Of a stretch of 44,169 bases of DNA, positions 1 to 7,627 are shown one piece after another. The position numbers were made by a program, and so were the translations under genes. A model generated the notes under the pieces. That model made no database searches and was not told where the DNA came from. It saw nothing but the letters and a program-made list of their open reading frames with translations. The stretch is from an uncultured Lachnospiraceae bacterium (GTDB lineage: Bacteria; Bacillota; Clostridia; Lachnospirales; Lachnospiraceae), in assembly GCA_904395885.1 (NCBI GenBank), contig CAJFOF010000011.1, positions 1 to 44,169 of the forward strand, read 5' to 3'. How positions within the stretch are numbered: position 1 is the first letter of the stretch; each line of letters starts with the position of its first letter.

Positions 1-28
1 ACAAGGGGTATATGAAGGAGGTAATAGA

Positions 29-1297
29 ATGAAGAAGAGCAGATGGATCATGACAGCTTTGGCTGCAGCAGCTCTGACAGCGGGAATGTCGATGACAGCT
101 TTAGCGGAAGGTTGGGTTGAAAAGGACAATGGCCAGTGGGGCTATCAGGAAAATGACGGAAGTTGGGCTACCGATGTCTGGAGAAGAGACGCTGCAGGTC
201 AGTATTATTATCTGAACAGCGATGGCGATATGGCGGTGAGCCAACTGATTGACGGAACGTACTACATAAACGAAAACGGCGTCATGGTTACAGAGACCTG
301 GGTTCAGATAGCAGATGACTGGGACGGGAGCCTAGCCTGGTATTACTTCCGGGACAACGGAAGCGTAGTGGAGTCTGGCTGGAGAACGATTGGCGGTGTT
401 AAGTATTACTTTGAGGACAGTAAGATGGTGACCGGTTGGCAGGATATTGACGACAGTGTTTACTACTTTAAAGATTCCGGCGCTATGGCTACGGGCTGGC
501 AGTATCTGGATCAGAGAGACTACGACAGTTATGGATGGGGAGAGCCTGCATGGTACTATTTCTCCACAACTGGCAAGATGTCTGTCTCGAAGGAGCAGAG
601 AATCGATGGACACACCTATATCTTTGACGCCAAGGGCAGGATGCTGACCGGATGGGTGGATCCTGTGAACTTTACATCTTCTAAATACGGTGATGTCAGC
701 AATGATATCAACGAACTTCGCTATCACAAAGAGGACGGAAGCGGAGCTGACGGCTGGGAATATATCTACAACGTAGATGAGACGGAAGAGAACTGGTACT
801 ATTTCCGCGATGGTCAGGCTTACAGCACCACATACAAGGGAAAGGCTCTTGACGATGAGTACGCTCTTGCCAGCATTGATGGAAAGACTTACTGCTTCCG
901 GGCAGACGGTCGGATGTACACAGGACTTCTGGAACTGGAAGACGGTCGGGTTTACTACTTTGATGAAGATGGCGTCATGAAGACCGGACGTGTGGTTGTT
1001 AACGATGAAAACCATGACAACGAGGTGTTCTACTTTACATCCAGCGGTTCTCTGGGAAATAAGGGCGACGGTGTCACAGGCGTCCAGAATGGTTATCTGT
1101 ATGAGGACGGCGCTCTGGTACACGCAGAGGAAGGCATGACCTATGAGATCAAAGAAGTCGATGGCAAGCAGTATCTGGTTAATGAGTCCGGAAAGGTTAA
1201 GACCAGCGGGACTGCAAGGGATGCAGACGGCGTGAAGTACAGAGTTACGAAGAATTCTGACGGTACCTACAACATTACCATTGAGGAAGACGACTAA
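29..1297 (+). CDS. Secreted cell-wall-binding repeat protein (YG/CW repeats)
   Basis: The 422-residue protein starts with a signal peptide (basic MKK start, hydrophobic core, AxA-type cleavage after about residue 26). The rest is a run of aromatic/glycine repeats of the form GW-x(n)-YYF-x(n)-G-x-M-x-TGW, as in the choline-binding-like CW repeats of clostridial surface proteins. No catalytic domain (amidase, glucosaminidase, protease) can be seen at either end, so it is probably a wall-attached or structural protein; the true ligand is unknown. The repeats are imperfect and are separated by acidic inserts (for example residues 225-275). The C-terminus is short and acidic. A GGAGG site lies 7 bases before the ATG. 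The gene is followed by the thrS promoter and no clear terminator is seen. The family call is firm and the function is inferred. Confidence 0.85.
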   Translation: MKKSRWIMTALAAAALTAGMSMTALAEGWVEKDNGQWGYQENDGSWATDVWRRDAAGQYYYLNSDGDMAVSQLIDGTYYINENGVMVTETWVQIADDWDGSLAWYYFRDNGSVVESGWRTIGGVKYYFEDSKMVTGWQDIDDSVYYFKDSGAMATGWQYLDQRDYDSYGWGEPAWYYFSTTGKMSVSKEQRIDGHTYIFDAKGRMLTGWVDPVNFTSSKYGDVSNDINELRYHKEDGSGADGWEYIYNVDETEENWYYFRDGQAYSTTYKGKALDDEYALASIDGKTYCFRADGRMYTGLLELEDGRVYYFDEDGVMKTGRVVVNDENHDNEVFYFTSSGSLGNKGDGVTGVQNGYLYEDGALVHAEEGMTYEIKEVDGKQYLVNESGKVKTSGTARDADGVKYRVTKNSDGTYNITIEEDD

Positions 1298-1314
1298 AGC
1301 CGCTGTGTTCGCTC

Positions 1315-1342
1315 TTGACAAAACAGGTTTCCATGTTATAAT
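1315..1342 (+). promoter_or_regulatory. Sigma-A promoter of thrS T-box leader
   Basis: TTGACA at 1315-1320 and TATAAT at 1337-1342 are separated by 16 bp. Transcription would start near 1350, just ahead of the T-box leader. Confidence 0.8.
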
Positions 1343-1349
1343 GAAGAAG

Positions 1350-1614
1350 ATCTAAATTTAAATTTTGATAGAGCAATGCGTAGATGGGAAGAGTAGGAAG
1401 ATCAATGCCTGCCCCAGAGAGGGATGTGAAAGGTGAAAGCATCCTGCAGGGAAGCTTCTGAAGACCACCCCAGAGTGTCCCTTAATCGGGAACGGTGATT
1501 CCGTTATCGTCTTAATATAAGAGGTTCTGACAGGTTTGTGTGTCAGGACAACGAGGGTGGAACCGCGATGAAGTATCGTCCCTTGTCATGCGAGAGCGTG
1601 ACAAGGGACTTTTT
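1350..1614 (+). promoter_or_regulatory. Threonine T-box leader with terminator
   Basis: The conserved T-box AGGGTGGAACCGCG is at 1554-1567. It is followed by an 11-bp terminator stem (GTCCCTTGTCA at 1578-1588 pairing with 1599-1609) and a T run. An AGAGA-type Stem I motif lies near 1417-1421. ACC (Thr) at 1464-1466 in the sequence GAAGACCA fits a specifier codon, although an overlapping ACC at 1467-1469 is also possible. In this family uncharged tRNA pairs with the specifier and the T-box and stabilises the antiterminator, so the downstream synthetase gene is read through. Here that gene is thrS. The riboswitch class is certain and the exact specifier is inferred. Confidence 0.95.
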
Positions 1615-1639
1615 GTTCTATTACAAGGAGGTAAACGCT

Positions 1640-3583
1640 ATGAAAATTACATTAAAAGACGGCTCTGTGAAAGAATACCAGCAGCCAATGGCCATTATTG
1701 ATATTGCCAGAGATTTGAGCGAGGGCTTGGCAAGAGTTGCCTGTGTGGGCGTTGTTGACGGAGAGACAAAGGATCTGAGGACAGTCCTGGATCATGACTG
1801 CACCCTGAATATCTGCACGGCCAACGATCCGGAGGGATTGGCGGCGCTGCGCCATTCTGCAAGCCATGTGATGGCCCAGGCAATCAAAAGGTTATACCCT
1901 TCTACCAAGCTGGCAATCGGCCCGTCCATTGCAGACGGATTTTACTATGACCTGGATCCGGAAACGCCTTTTACTGCAGATGATATGGAAAAGGTTGAAG
2001 CGGAGATGAAGAAGATTGTAAAAGAGGCATTCCCCATTGAGCGCTTTACCCTTCCCAGGGAGGAAGCTATTGAGTTTATGAAGGAGCGTCAGGAACCCTA
2101 CAAGGTGGAACTGATCGAGGATCTTCCGGAGGGCGAGGAGATCAGCTTTTACCGTCAGGGAGAGTTTGTTGATCTGTGCGCCGGTCCTCATCTGATGAAT
2201 ACCAAGGATGTGGGAAAGGCTTATAAGCTGATGAACCTGGCAGGGGCTTACTGGAGAGGCAATGAAAAAAATAAAATGCTGACCCGTTTCTACGGAACTG
2301 CTTTCGGGAAAAAGGCAGAGCTGGAAGCCTACATCACCATGATGGAGGAAGCTAAAAAGCGGGATCACAGAAAACTTGGCAAGGAATTAGGCTTGTTTAT
2401 GATGCATGAGGCTGGTCCGGGCTTTCCGTTTTTCCTGCCCAAAGGCATGGTATTAAAAAATACGTTGCTGGACTACTGGAGAGAGATCCACAGAAAGGCG
2501 GGGTATGTGGAGATTTCCACTCCAATTATCCTCAACAGAAGCCTGTGGGAGACTTCCGGCCACTGGGATCACTACAAGAACAATATGTACACAACGGTAA
2601 TCGATGAAGAAGACTACGCAATCAAGCCGATGAACTGCCCTGGCGGAGTTCTGGTTTACGCTTCAGAACCCAGATCCTACCGGGATCTGCCTTTGAGAAT
2701 GGGAGAGCTGGGACTGGTTCACCGCCATGAAAAATCCGGACAGCTTCACGGGCTGATGAGAGTTCGCTGCTTTACCCAGGACGATGCCCACATCTTTATG
2801 ACTCCGGATCAGATCAAGGGAGAGATTAAAAATGTGGCGAACCTGATCAACGAGGTTTACTCTCTGTTTGGATTTAAATACCATGTGGAACTTTCTACAA
2901 GGCCGGAAGATTCCATGGGAAGCGATGAGGATTGGGAGCTGGCAACTGCCGGGCTGAAGAGTGCCCTGGACGAACTGGGACTTCCCTATGTAATTAATGA
3001 GGGAGACGGAGCGTTCTATGGACCCAAGATCGATTTCCATCTGGAGGATTCTATCGGACGGACCTGGCAGTGCGGAACGATTCAGCTAGACTTTCAGCTT
3101 CCTCAGCGTTTCGAGCTGGAATACATGGGAGCAGACGGAGAGAAGCACCGTCCGATTATGATTCACAGAGTAGTATTCGGTTCGATTGAGCGGTTTATAG
3201 GAATTCTGATCGAGCACTTTGCAGGAGCATTCCCCACCTGGCTTGCTCCAGTACAGGTAAAGGTGCTGCCGATTTCTGAAAAATTTGAGGAATATGCCCG
3301 CAGCGTGGAGAAGACTCTCAATGATGCTGGCATTCGTGCAGAGATGGACGGACGCTCTGAGAAGATCGGCTACAAGATTCGCTCCGCACAGATGGAAAAG
3401 ATTCCATATATGCTGGTAGTTGGACAGAAGGAAGAGGAAGAGGGCCTGGTGGCTGTCAGGAGCCGTTTTGCCGGAGATGAAGGTCAGAGAGCCCTGGATT
3501 CCTTTATTCAGATGATCAAAGAGGAGATTGCATCCAAAACCCTGAGGGAAACTGTAACAAACGATAAAAAAGAAGAAAAGTAG
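1640..3583 (+). CDS. thrS: Threonyl-tRNA synthetase
   Basis: Charges tRNA-Thr with threonine in the cytoplasm. The 647-residue protein has the full bacterial layout: an N-terminal TGS domain (about residues 1-60), an editing domain with the HxxxH motif (HSASHVMAQ) and FVDLCAGPH, a class II catalytic core with the zinc-binding Cys in MNCPGG (about residue 331), motif 2 and motif 3 regions, and a C-terminal anticodon-binding domain. The start is the ATG at 1640, which has AAGGAGG seven bases upstream. The reading frame stays open back to 1538, but that would place translation inside the T-box antiterminator and terminator, so the longer form is rejected. Expression should rise when tRNA-Thr is uncharged, through the leader just upstream. 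Confidence 0.97.
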   Translation: MKITLKDGSVKEYQQPMAIIDIARDLSEGLARVACVGVVDGETKDLRTVLDHDCTLNICTANDPEGLAALRHSASHVMAQAIKRLYPSTKLAIGPSIADGFYYDLDPETPFTADDMEKVEAEMKKIVKEAFPIERFTLPREEAIEFMKERQEPYKVELIEDLPEGEEISFYRQGEFVDLCAGPHLMNTKDVGKAYKLMNLAGAYWRGNEKNKMLTRFYGTAFGKKAELEAYITMMEEAKKRDHRKLGKELGLFMMHEAGPGFPFFLPKGMVLKNTLLDYWREIHRKAGYVEISTPIILNRSLWETSGHWDHYKNNMYTTVIDEEDYAIKPMNCPGGVLVYASEPRSYRDLPLRMGELGLVHRHEKSGQLHGLMRVRCFTQDDAHIFMTPDQIKGEIKNVANLINEVYSLFGFKYHVELSTRPEDSMGSDEDWELATAGLKSALDELGLPYVINEGDGAFYGPKIDFHLEDSIGRTWQCGTIQLDFQLPQRFELEYMGADGEKHRPIMIHRVVFGSIERFIGILIEHFAGAFPTWLAPVQVKVLPISEKFEEYARSVEKTLNDAGIRAEMDGRSEKIGYKIRSAQMEKIPYMLVVGQKEEEEGLVAVRSRFAGDEGQRALDSFIQMIKEEIASKTLRETVTNDKKEEK

Positions 3584-3588
3584 GTTAT

Positions 3589-4614
3589 ATGAAGCAGGAA
3601 CGCTTATTTTATTTGGACGTCATAAGGGCCGTGTGCGCCCTTATGATCGTCGTCTACCATTTTCCTCTTGCAATTTCTCAGCCGGTTGATTTTTTCCACA
3701 GCTTTGCCAACGGCAGTTTCGGAATGATTGCCGTATATTCGTTTTTTATGGTGTCCGGGGCAGCTTTGATGCATAGATACCGGGAAGAGGAAAACTTTTC
3801 TGTAAGAAAATTTTACAAAAAGCGGTTCTTCAGCATTTATCCGCTGTTCTGGATCGCATATGTGCTGGCTTTTTTCTGGGTTTTTTGGCAGTTGAGAGAA
3901 ATTTACCGGGTCGTCCCTACCTACGCGATTATCTGGTCCGTAATCGGAATGGACGGTTGGCTGGCAAACTTGACACCTACCTTTTATATGGTGGGAGAAT
4001 GGTTTTTAGGGAGCATTATTATGCTGTATCTGGCGTTCCCGGTTTTGAGGGCAGCATACAGAAGGTATCCGGCGGCAAGCATCGCAGTGGCCTTTGCTGC
4101 TTCTCTGGTTTTCTTTGCCTGGAATCCGTTCCCCATTGAGTTGAAACAGAATCCGGTGGTAGATCTGTTTTATTTTCTGCTGGGCGCAGGCCTGGAAGAT
4201 GGGAGAAGATATGTGAGGGAGCGGTATCCAAAAGCTATGAGGCCAATCTGGCTGCTGTCTGCAGTGGGAATGGTGATATGGATCTTTGTTCCTGTTACTA
4301 ACGGCGTGGGAACGTTCGGACGGGAAGTATCTTTTTTGATTTTTACTGTTGTTTTTTACCTGTTCTGGATGGGAGCATCTGGATGGATTCAAAGAAAACA
4401 AACCTCTAAAAAAGTTTTGCTGAGTCTGTCTAGAAGCAGTTATGGAATCTTTCTGACGCACCATGTGGCGGCACAGGTAATCACAGGGCATTTTGCAGCC
4501 GTCCAGTCCACGGCAAGAGAAATTTTTGTGATGATGCTTATGACCTTTGCTCTTACTTGGGCAGCCACAAGGCTGGTCTATTGGATTGAGTCATACATAA
4601 AATCCTTTCTCTAG
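3589..4614 (+). CDS. Acyltransferase family 3 (OafA-like) membrane protein
   Basis: The 341-residue protein begins with the family 3 acyltransferase signature (LDVIRAVCALMIVVYHF), which carries the conserved catalytic His near residue 24. About ten hydrophobic segments follow. Such enzymes move acyl groups, often acetyl, onto surface glycans, peptidoglycan or exported small molecules at the cytoplasmic membrane. The substrate cannot be told from sequence. It starts only 5 bases after the thrS stop with a weak ribosome binding site, so it is probably cotranscribed with and translationally coupled to thrS. The link looks like convenience rather than shared function. Confidence 0.85.
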   Translation: MKQERLFYLDVIRAVCALMIVVYHFPLAISQPVDFFHSFANGSFGMIAVYSFFMVSGAALMHRYREEENFSVRKFYKKRFFSIYPLFWIAYVLAFFWVFWQLREIYRVVPTYAIIWSVIGMDGWLANLTPTFYMVGEWFLGSIIMLYLAFPVLRAAYRRYPAASIAVAFAASLVFFAWNPFPIELKQNPVVDLFYFLLGAGLEDGRRYVRERYPKAMRPIWLLSAVGMVIWIFVPVTNGVGTFGREVSFLIFTVVFYLFWMGASGWIQRKQTSKKVLLSLSRSSYGIFLTHHVAAQVITGHFAAVQSTAREIFVMMLMTFALTWAATRLVYWIESYIKSFL

Positions 4615-4658
4615 GCAATACTAGCTTTGTCAGATGAAAAACTGCCTGAAGGAGGAAT

Positions 4659-4976
4659 ATGATGACAAAGCTAAATTGTAATGTAACCAGTTGCGTTCAT
4701 AATGCAGACGACTGCTGCTGCAAAAATTCTATTGTGGTAGAAGGACAGACAGCGAGAGACAAGTGTGATACCTGTTGCGCCAGCTTTGACGAGAACAAGG
4801 GGGACGCCTTTACAAACCTTTTTAAGACGCCGGAGAACCGTCTGGAGGTAGACTGTGAAGCGATAAACTGCGTTTATAATGAGCGCCGCCGCTGTGTTGC
4901 GGAGCATATCGGCATCGGGGGCGGAAAGGCCAGCAGTGCCGGCCAGACGGAATGTACCAGCTTTAAAGCAAAATAA
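4659..4976 (+). CDS. DUF1540 double-domain Cys-rich protein
   Basis: This 105-residue protein is made of two copies of the DUF1540 motif, the first about residues 4-46 (C-x4-C-x6-CC pattern) and the second about 64-102 (C-x4-C-x7-C). The Cys spacing suggests metal binding, but the function of this family is not established. The start has GGAGGAAT close upstream and two tandem ATG codons, so 4662 is an alternative start. A tentative sigma-G-like promoter (ACATA at 4595-4599, 17-bp gap, AATACTA at 4617-4623, one mismatch in each box) would suggest spore expression, but this is weak. Confidence 0.8.
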   Translation: MMTKLNCNVTSCVHNADDCCCKNSIVVEGQTARDKCDTCCASFDENKGDAFTNLFKTPENRLEVDCEAINCVYNERRRCVAEHIGIGGGKASSAGQTECTSFKAK

Positions 4977-5017
4977 TGAGTGACCGAGAGCGGCCGAAGA
5001 CTGGCTGCTGACAAGAT

Positions 5018-5055
5018 AAGGAGCAGTGCGATTCGTGAGAATGGCGCTGCTCCTT
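5018..5055 (+). terminator. Strong hairpin after DUF1540 gene
   Basis: AAGGAGCAGTGC (5018-5029) pairs with GCGCTGCTCCTT (5044-5055), 12 bp with a 14-base loop. The downstream bases are A-rich, not T-rich, so it may act as a 3' end stabiliser or an imperfect terminator for the plus strand. Confidence 0.5.
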
Positions 5056-5085
5056 AAAAACTGATACATCGTTTGAAAAAAATCC

Positions 5086-5114
5086 TTGACAACACGTTCT
5101 GTTTATAGTATAGT
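5086..5114 (+). promoter_or_regulatory. Sigma-A promoter of infC-rpmI-rplT operon
   Basis: TTGACA (5086-5091), a 17-bp gap and TATAGT (5109-5114). It lies just upstream of the long untranslated leader of infC. Confidence 0.8.
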
Positions 5115-5121
5115 AATAAAA

Positions 5122-5291
5122 GTTGTGAAGACAACTGACAGGAAAGCAGGTATCCGCCTCACCTTGGCACGAGTAAGTGACCTGGGTTCATAGATGACTA
5201 CATAGGCATAAGAGAGCGCTGACAGGCAGTGTGCTTTGATGGCTTAGTAGAATACGCAGGTGGATAGAAATGTTTTTCTATCTGCTTTTTT
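5122..5291 (+). promoter_or_regulatory. infC-rpmI-rplT leader with attenuator (L20 leader type)
   Basis: About 220 bases are transcribed before infC. The leader ends in a terminator-like hairpin (GATAGAAA at 5263-5270 with TTTCTATC at 5275-5282, extended by GCA/TGC) and six T residues (5286-5291), with the infC ribosome binding site about 40 bases further on. In Firmicutes the same operon is controlled by ribosomal protein L20 binding a leader that mimics its 23S rRNA site and causes premature termination. The position and terminator fit that, but I could not confirm the L20-binding fold by eye. Confidence 0.7.
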
Positions 5292-5343
5292 CGTTTTGAG
5301 GAGTTTTGGTTCCCTGAGTGATCACATTACATGGAGGTGTACG

Positions 5344-5853
5344 ATTATTAGCGAATTAATGATTAACGAACAGATCAGAGACAAGGAGGTCCGTTTGATT
5401 GGCGAGGACGGAAGCCAGCTTGGCATTATGTCTGCCAGAGAGGCCTACAGACTGGCTCAGGAGGCTGAGCTCGACCTGGTGAAGATTGCGCCGACCGCAA
5501 AGCCGCCGGTATGCAAGATCATCGATTACGGAAAATACCGCTATGAGATGGCCCGCAAGGAGAAAGAGGCCAAGAAGAAGCAGAAGGTAATCGAGATCAA
5601 GGAAGTTCGTTTATCCCCGAACATCGACACCAATGATTTGAATACAAAAATGGGAGCCGCCAGGAAGTTCTTGGAAAAGGGTGACAAAGTTAAGGTGACC
5701 CTGCGTTTCCGCGGCCGGGAGATGGCACATATGTCCAAATCCAAGTATATTTTGGATGATTTTGCACAGGGGCTGGCAGAGATTGCAGTAGTTGATAAGC
5801 CCGCCAAAGTGGAAGGCAGGACAATGGTTATGTTTTTAACTGCAAAACGTTAA
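5344..5853 (+). CDS. infC: Translation initiation factor IF-3 (AUU start)
   Basis: IF-3 binds the 30S subunit, keeps it apart from 50S and checks start-codon pairing. The protein from the proposed start is 170 codons including the start and reads (M)ISELMINEQIRDKEVRL, the usual N-terminus of clostridial IF-3. The proposed start is ATT at 5344: GGAGGT sits at 5333-5338 with a 5-base gap, the correct spacing. The first ATG (5359) is 20 bases from that site, too far, and the frame-open ATG-like extension to 5260 runs through the leader terminator. An AUU start is the known device by which IF-3 represses its own translation in other bacteria. The gene heads an operon with rpmI and rplT. Confidence 0.93.
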   Translation: MISELMINEQIRDKEVRLIGEDGSQLGIMSAREAYRLAQEAELDLVKIAPTAKPPVCKIIDYGKYRYEMARKEKEAKKKQKVIEIKEVRLSPNIDTNDLNTKMGAARKFLEKGDKVKVTLRFRGREMAHMSKSKYILDDFAQGLAEIAVVDKPAKVEGRTMVMFLTAKR

Positions 5854-5882
5854 AAATAGCATAAGTTAAGGAGGAAAATACA

Positions 5883-6080
5883 ATGCCTAAATTAAAAACT
5901 AGCAGAGCAGCAGCAAAGCGCTTCAAAATGACCGGAACTGGTAAGTTAGTTCGCAATAAAGCGTACAAATCCCATATCTTAACTAAGAAGTCAACCAAGA
6001 GAAAGAGAAACCTTAGAAAAGATATCGTTGCCGACGCAACCAACAGCAAGGTAATGAAGAAAATTTTACCATATCTGTAA
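5883..6080 (+). CDS. rpmI: 50S ribosomal protein L35
   Basis: A 65-residue, strongly basic protein with the L35 pattern ([20 protein letters not shown] at the start, [11 protein letters not shown] in the middle). It is a component of the large ribosomal subunit. GGAGG is 7 bases upstream of the ATG. It sits in the conserved infC-rpmI-rplT order, 29 bases after infC, and is expected to share the leader attenuation described for the operon. Confidence 0.97.
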   Translation: MPKLKTSRAAAKRFKMTGTGKLVRNKAYKSHILTKKSTKRKRNLRKDIVADATNSKVMKKILPYL

Positions 6081-6113
6081 GTTGACGCTTGATTAAGAAG
6101 GAGGAAATGACCG

Positions 6114-6470
6114 ATGGCAAGAATTAAAGGCGGTATGAACGCTAAGAAGAAACATAACAGAGTGTTAAAGCTGGCTAAGGGCTACAGAGGCGCTCGTTCC
6201 AAACAGTATAGAATCGCAAAACAGTCCGTAATGAGAGCACTAGCTACTTCTTATGCTGGACGTAAAGAGAGAAAGAGACAGTTCAGACAGCTCTGGATTG
6301 CCCGTATCAATGCTGCAGCGCGCATCAATGGCCTGTCCTACAGCAAATTTATGTACGGATTAAAGCTGGCTGGCGTTGAGATGAACCGGAAAGTATTGTC
6401 TGATATGGCAATCAACGATGCGGAGGGATTTGCAAAGCTGGCAGAGCTGGCAAAATCCAAATTAGCTTAA
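6114..6470 (+). CDS. rplT: 50S ribosomal protein L20
   Basis: A 118-residue basic protein with a typical L20 N-terminus ([20 protein letters not shown]) and helical C-terminal domain. It is required early in 50S assembly and, in Firmicutes, also represses its own operon by binding the infC leader. GGAGG precedes the start. It is the last gene of the operon and is followed closely by an intrinsic terminator. Confidence 0.97.
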   Translation: MARIKGGMNAKKKHNRVLKLAKGYRGARSKQYRIAKQSVMRALATSYAGRKERKRQFRQLWIARINAAARINGLSYSKFMYGLKLAGVEMNRKVLSDMAINDAEGFAKLAELAKSKLA

Positions 6471-6485
6471 TATATGTTTAGCAGA

Positions 6486-6515
6486 CCCCGGAACAATGGA
6501 GTTTCCGGGGTTTTT
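6486..6515 (+). terminator. Terminator of infC operon
   Basis: CCCCGGAA (6486-6493) pairs with TTCCGGGG (6503-6510), followed by TTTTT. This is a textbook intrinsic terminator. Confidence 0.92.
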
Positions 6516-6592
6516 CTCATTTACAACGACAGTCCTGCCAGGCGGATGTACATAGGTACAACTTCGGTTTGATGAATTGCTGTGTTAAAGCG

Positions 6593-6622
6593 TTGACAAA
6601 CCTTGTCGGACTATGCTATTAT
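6593..6622 (+). promoter_or_regulatory. Sigma-A promoter of opp operon
   Basis: TTGACA (6593-6598), an 18-bp gap and TATTAT (6617-6622), about 75 bases before the first permease gene. Confidence 0.7.
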
Positions 6623-6695
6623 TGTTAAATATTTATGATATCGGGGCTGAAATCTATTCTGTCCCGTGACACCGATGGAATGTGAGGGATCAGAT

Positions 6696-7613
6696 ATGTT
6701 GAAGTATTTTGCAAAGCGTCTGGGGATGATGGCGGTAGCATTGTTTTTTATCATTCTGCTGACATTCATTATCATGCATTCAATTCCAGGAGGACCTTTT
6801 ACCAGCGACAGAAAGGTATCGGCTGAAGTTGAAGCAGCCCTGAATGCCAAGTACAATCTGGATGCACCGTTATATGAGCAGTTCTTTGATTATCTCGGCG
6901 GAGTCCTGAGAGGCGACTTCGGACCGTCTTACGAATATACGGGAAAGAGCGTAAACGATTTTATTGCCAACGGGTTCCCGGTGTCGGCAAAGCTGGGAGT
7001 CATCACAATGATATTTGTCCTTCTGACTTCGATTCCCATGGGGATCCTGGCAGCCGTCAAAAATGGGAAATGGCAGGATATGGCGGTGATGGCAGTGGCT
7101 ACGATCGGTGTGACGATCCCCTCTTTTGTTATTGCCTCTGTGCTGATCTATATTTTTTCTTTCCGCCTCAATTGGCTGCCTACCTACGGTGTGGATACAT
7201 GGAAAGGGTATATTCTTCCGGTGATCGCCCTGGGAGGCTACTCTGTCAGCTACCTGGCCCGGCTGATGCGCTCCAGTCTGCTGGAAGTCATGGGGCAGGA
7301 CTATATCAGGACGGCCAGAGCCAAGGGCCTTTCAGAAACCAAAGTGATTTTGCGCCATGCTATGAGAAACGCGCTGATTCCGGTGATCACGGTCCTGGGA
7401 CCTACGGTTGCAAACCTTTTGACCGGAAGCTTTGTGGTTGAAAAGATTTTTGCAATTCCGGGGCTGGGAGTTCATTTTGTCAACAGCGTCTCCCAGAGAG
7501 ACTATACGACGATCATGGGCGTTACGATTTTTTACGCTACGTTTCTTCTGGCAATGATTTTTATTGTAGATGTATTCTACTGCCTCATTGACCCGAGGAT
7601 CAAATACGAATAG
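6696..7613 (+). CDS. oppB: Oligopeptide ABC transporter permease OppB
   Basis: A 305-residue inner-membrane permease of the OppB/DppB family with six membrane spans: the first at about residues 9-29, then a periplasm-side loop, then five spans from residue 90. The EAA loop that contacts the ATPases is clear (GQDYIRTARAKGLSETKVIL, about residues 200-220). It pairs with OppC to form the channel. The start is placed at ATG 6696, where GAGGG is at usable spacing and the protein begins MLKYFAKRL as usual for the family; an upstream ATG at 6666 would add ten residues with no ribosome binding site. First gene of a B-C-D-F-A operon. Confidence 0.93.
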   Translation: MLKYFAKRLGMMAVALFFIILLTFIIMHSIPGGPFTSDRKVSAEVEAALNAKYNLDAPLYEQFFDYLGGVLRGDFGPSYEYTGKSVNDFIANGFPVSAKLGVITMIFVLLTSIPMGILAAVKNGKWQDMAVMAVATIGVTIPSFVIASVLIYIFSFRLNWLPTYGVDTWKGYILPVIALGGYSVSYLARLMRSSLLEVMGQDYIRTARAKGLSETKVILRHAMRNALIPVITVLGPTVANLLTGSFVVEKIFAIPGLGVHFVNSVSQRDYTTIMGVTIFYATFLLAMIFIVDVFYCLIDPRIKYE

Positions 7614-7627
7614 GCAGGAGAGAAAAA

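Noticed and set aside
332-1321. Long open frame on the minus strand opposite the cell-wall repeat gene
   Set aside because: No ribosome binding site, and its content is the mirror of repeat codons. The plus-strand gene has a signal peptide and recognised repeats.
1538-1639. N-terminal extension of thrS to 1538
   Set aside because: It would be translated from within the T-box antiterminator and terminator; the ATG at 1640 has a good ribosome binding site.
5260-5343. N-terminal extension of infC to the codon at 5260
   Set aside because: It starts inside the leader terminator hairpin and has no ribosome binding site; the added residues are not IF-3-like.
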